A stretch of DNA of 5,593 nucleotides from DASQWP01 sp050697555 (GTDB taxonomy: Bacteria; Actinomycetota; Thermoleophilia; Gaiellales; Gaiellaceae): positions 1 to 5,593 of the forward strand of contig JBOHAD010000119.1 of assembly GCA_050697555.1 (NCBI GenBank), given 5' to 3'. The translations under genes and the position numbers were made by a program. Shown here piece by piece: positions 5,385 through 5,593 of this stretch. The notes under the pieces were generated by a model. The model was not told the DNA's origin. It searched no databases and saw only the letters and a program-made list of their open reading frames with translations. Each line of letters begins with the position of its first letter. The first letter of the stretch is position 1.

Positions 5385-5593
5385 TCAGCCCCCCGACGTC
5401 ACAGAGCGCGTCGCGGCCACGGCGTCGAGCGCGTTCGCGTGCGCGAGCACCGCCGCTTCCGCCGTGCGGGCCGAGCGGGCCTCGTGATGGACGGCGACGA
5501 CGTGCAGGACCTCCGCGAGCACCGCGGAGTCGAGCCGCCCGCCCGCTCGCTCCTCGATCAGGCGCAGCCCGAGGTGCACGTGGCCGAGGAGCT
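5385..5593 (-). CDS. C-terminal fragment of an HD-domain protein, YhaM exoribonuclease-like (5' end outside window)
   Basis: The frame is open to the window edge and the visible 68 complete codons read as the second half of an HD domain: LLGHVHLGLRLIEE, then VLHVVAVHHE and RTAEAAVLAHANALDAV. In the YhaM/CBF1 family of 3'-5' exoribonucleases the matching pattern is LxGH-x-x-x-G, a helix with HxxxSHHG, and a PKTxEAxxLHxADNLDA segment. Here HH and an AxxLAHANALDA variant are recognisable, with Asp at the end of the segment conserved, while the Asp of ADNLD is replaced by Asn. The catalytic HD pair itself would lie upstream and is not visible. Known family members degrade RNA or short DNA ends with metal ions, often with an OB-fold N-terminus. 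The alternative is another HD phosphohydrolase. The gene lies 48 nt upstream of the membrane-protein gene, so the two may be cotranscribed. Confidence 0.6.
   Translation of the reverse strand, partial: LLGHVHLGLRLIEERAGGRLDSAVLAEVLHVVAVHHEARSARTAEAAVLAHANALDAVAATRSVTSGG

Overview
This is a GC-rich stretch (roughly 70 % by eye) with densely packed genes, frequent GTG starts, strong C/G preference at third codon positions and almost no intergenic space. The gene content fits a high-GC Actinomycetota lineage: a class-typical nicotinate phosphoribosyltransferase, a short FtsH, methylmalonyl-CoA epimerase and a YchF-like protein next to a sigma factor. Thermoleophilia (Gaiellales/Solirubrobacterales) is my best guess, but this is inference from style and gene content; no marker gene here fixes the taxonomy.

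Layout. Positions 1-4693 are one plus-strand run that looks like a single operon or two abutting ones: the 3' part of a nicotinate phosphoribosyltransferase gene (1-849), an ftsH-type AAA+ zinc protease gene (882-2405), methylmalonyl-CoA epimerase (2433-2834), an unnamed 79-residue protein starting inside the epimerase gene (2827-3066), an ECF-like sigma factor (3084-3650) and a divergent YchF/DUF933 P-loop protein (3764-4693). On the minus strand, converging on it, are a six-helix membrane protein of unknown function (4674-5336) and the 3' end of an HD-domain gene resembling the YhaM exoribonuclease family (5385 to the window edge). The two strands meet tail to tail with a 20-nt overlap of coding sequence, so there is no room for a conventional terminator between them.

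The most unusual spot is 3651-3819. The first 18 codons of the ychF-like gene, including its start codon and P-loop, occur twice. The first copy abuts the sigma-factor stop codon exactly where an operonic start would be expected; it then breaks off into a 57-nt insert that carries a perfect 27-nt palindrome, after which the gene starts again in another frame and runs to the end. The two copies differ at six bases, five of them synonymous, and all in the first 30 nt; the last 26 nt are identical. This looks like a displaced or replaced gene start, and recombination across the 26-nt repeat would restore a clean gene fused directly to the operon.

Functionally the run combines NAD salvage, membrane protein quality control, propionate/methylmalonyl-CoA metabolism, transcription control and a possible translation-associated nucleotide-binding protein. 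These are mostly housekeeping functions with no obvious common pathway, so linkage probably reflects shared expression rather than one biochemical system. No RNA genes, CRISPR arrays, insertion sequences or phage genes are visible.
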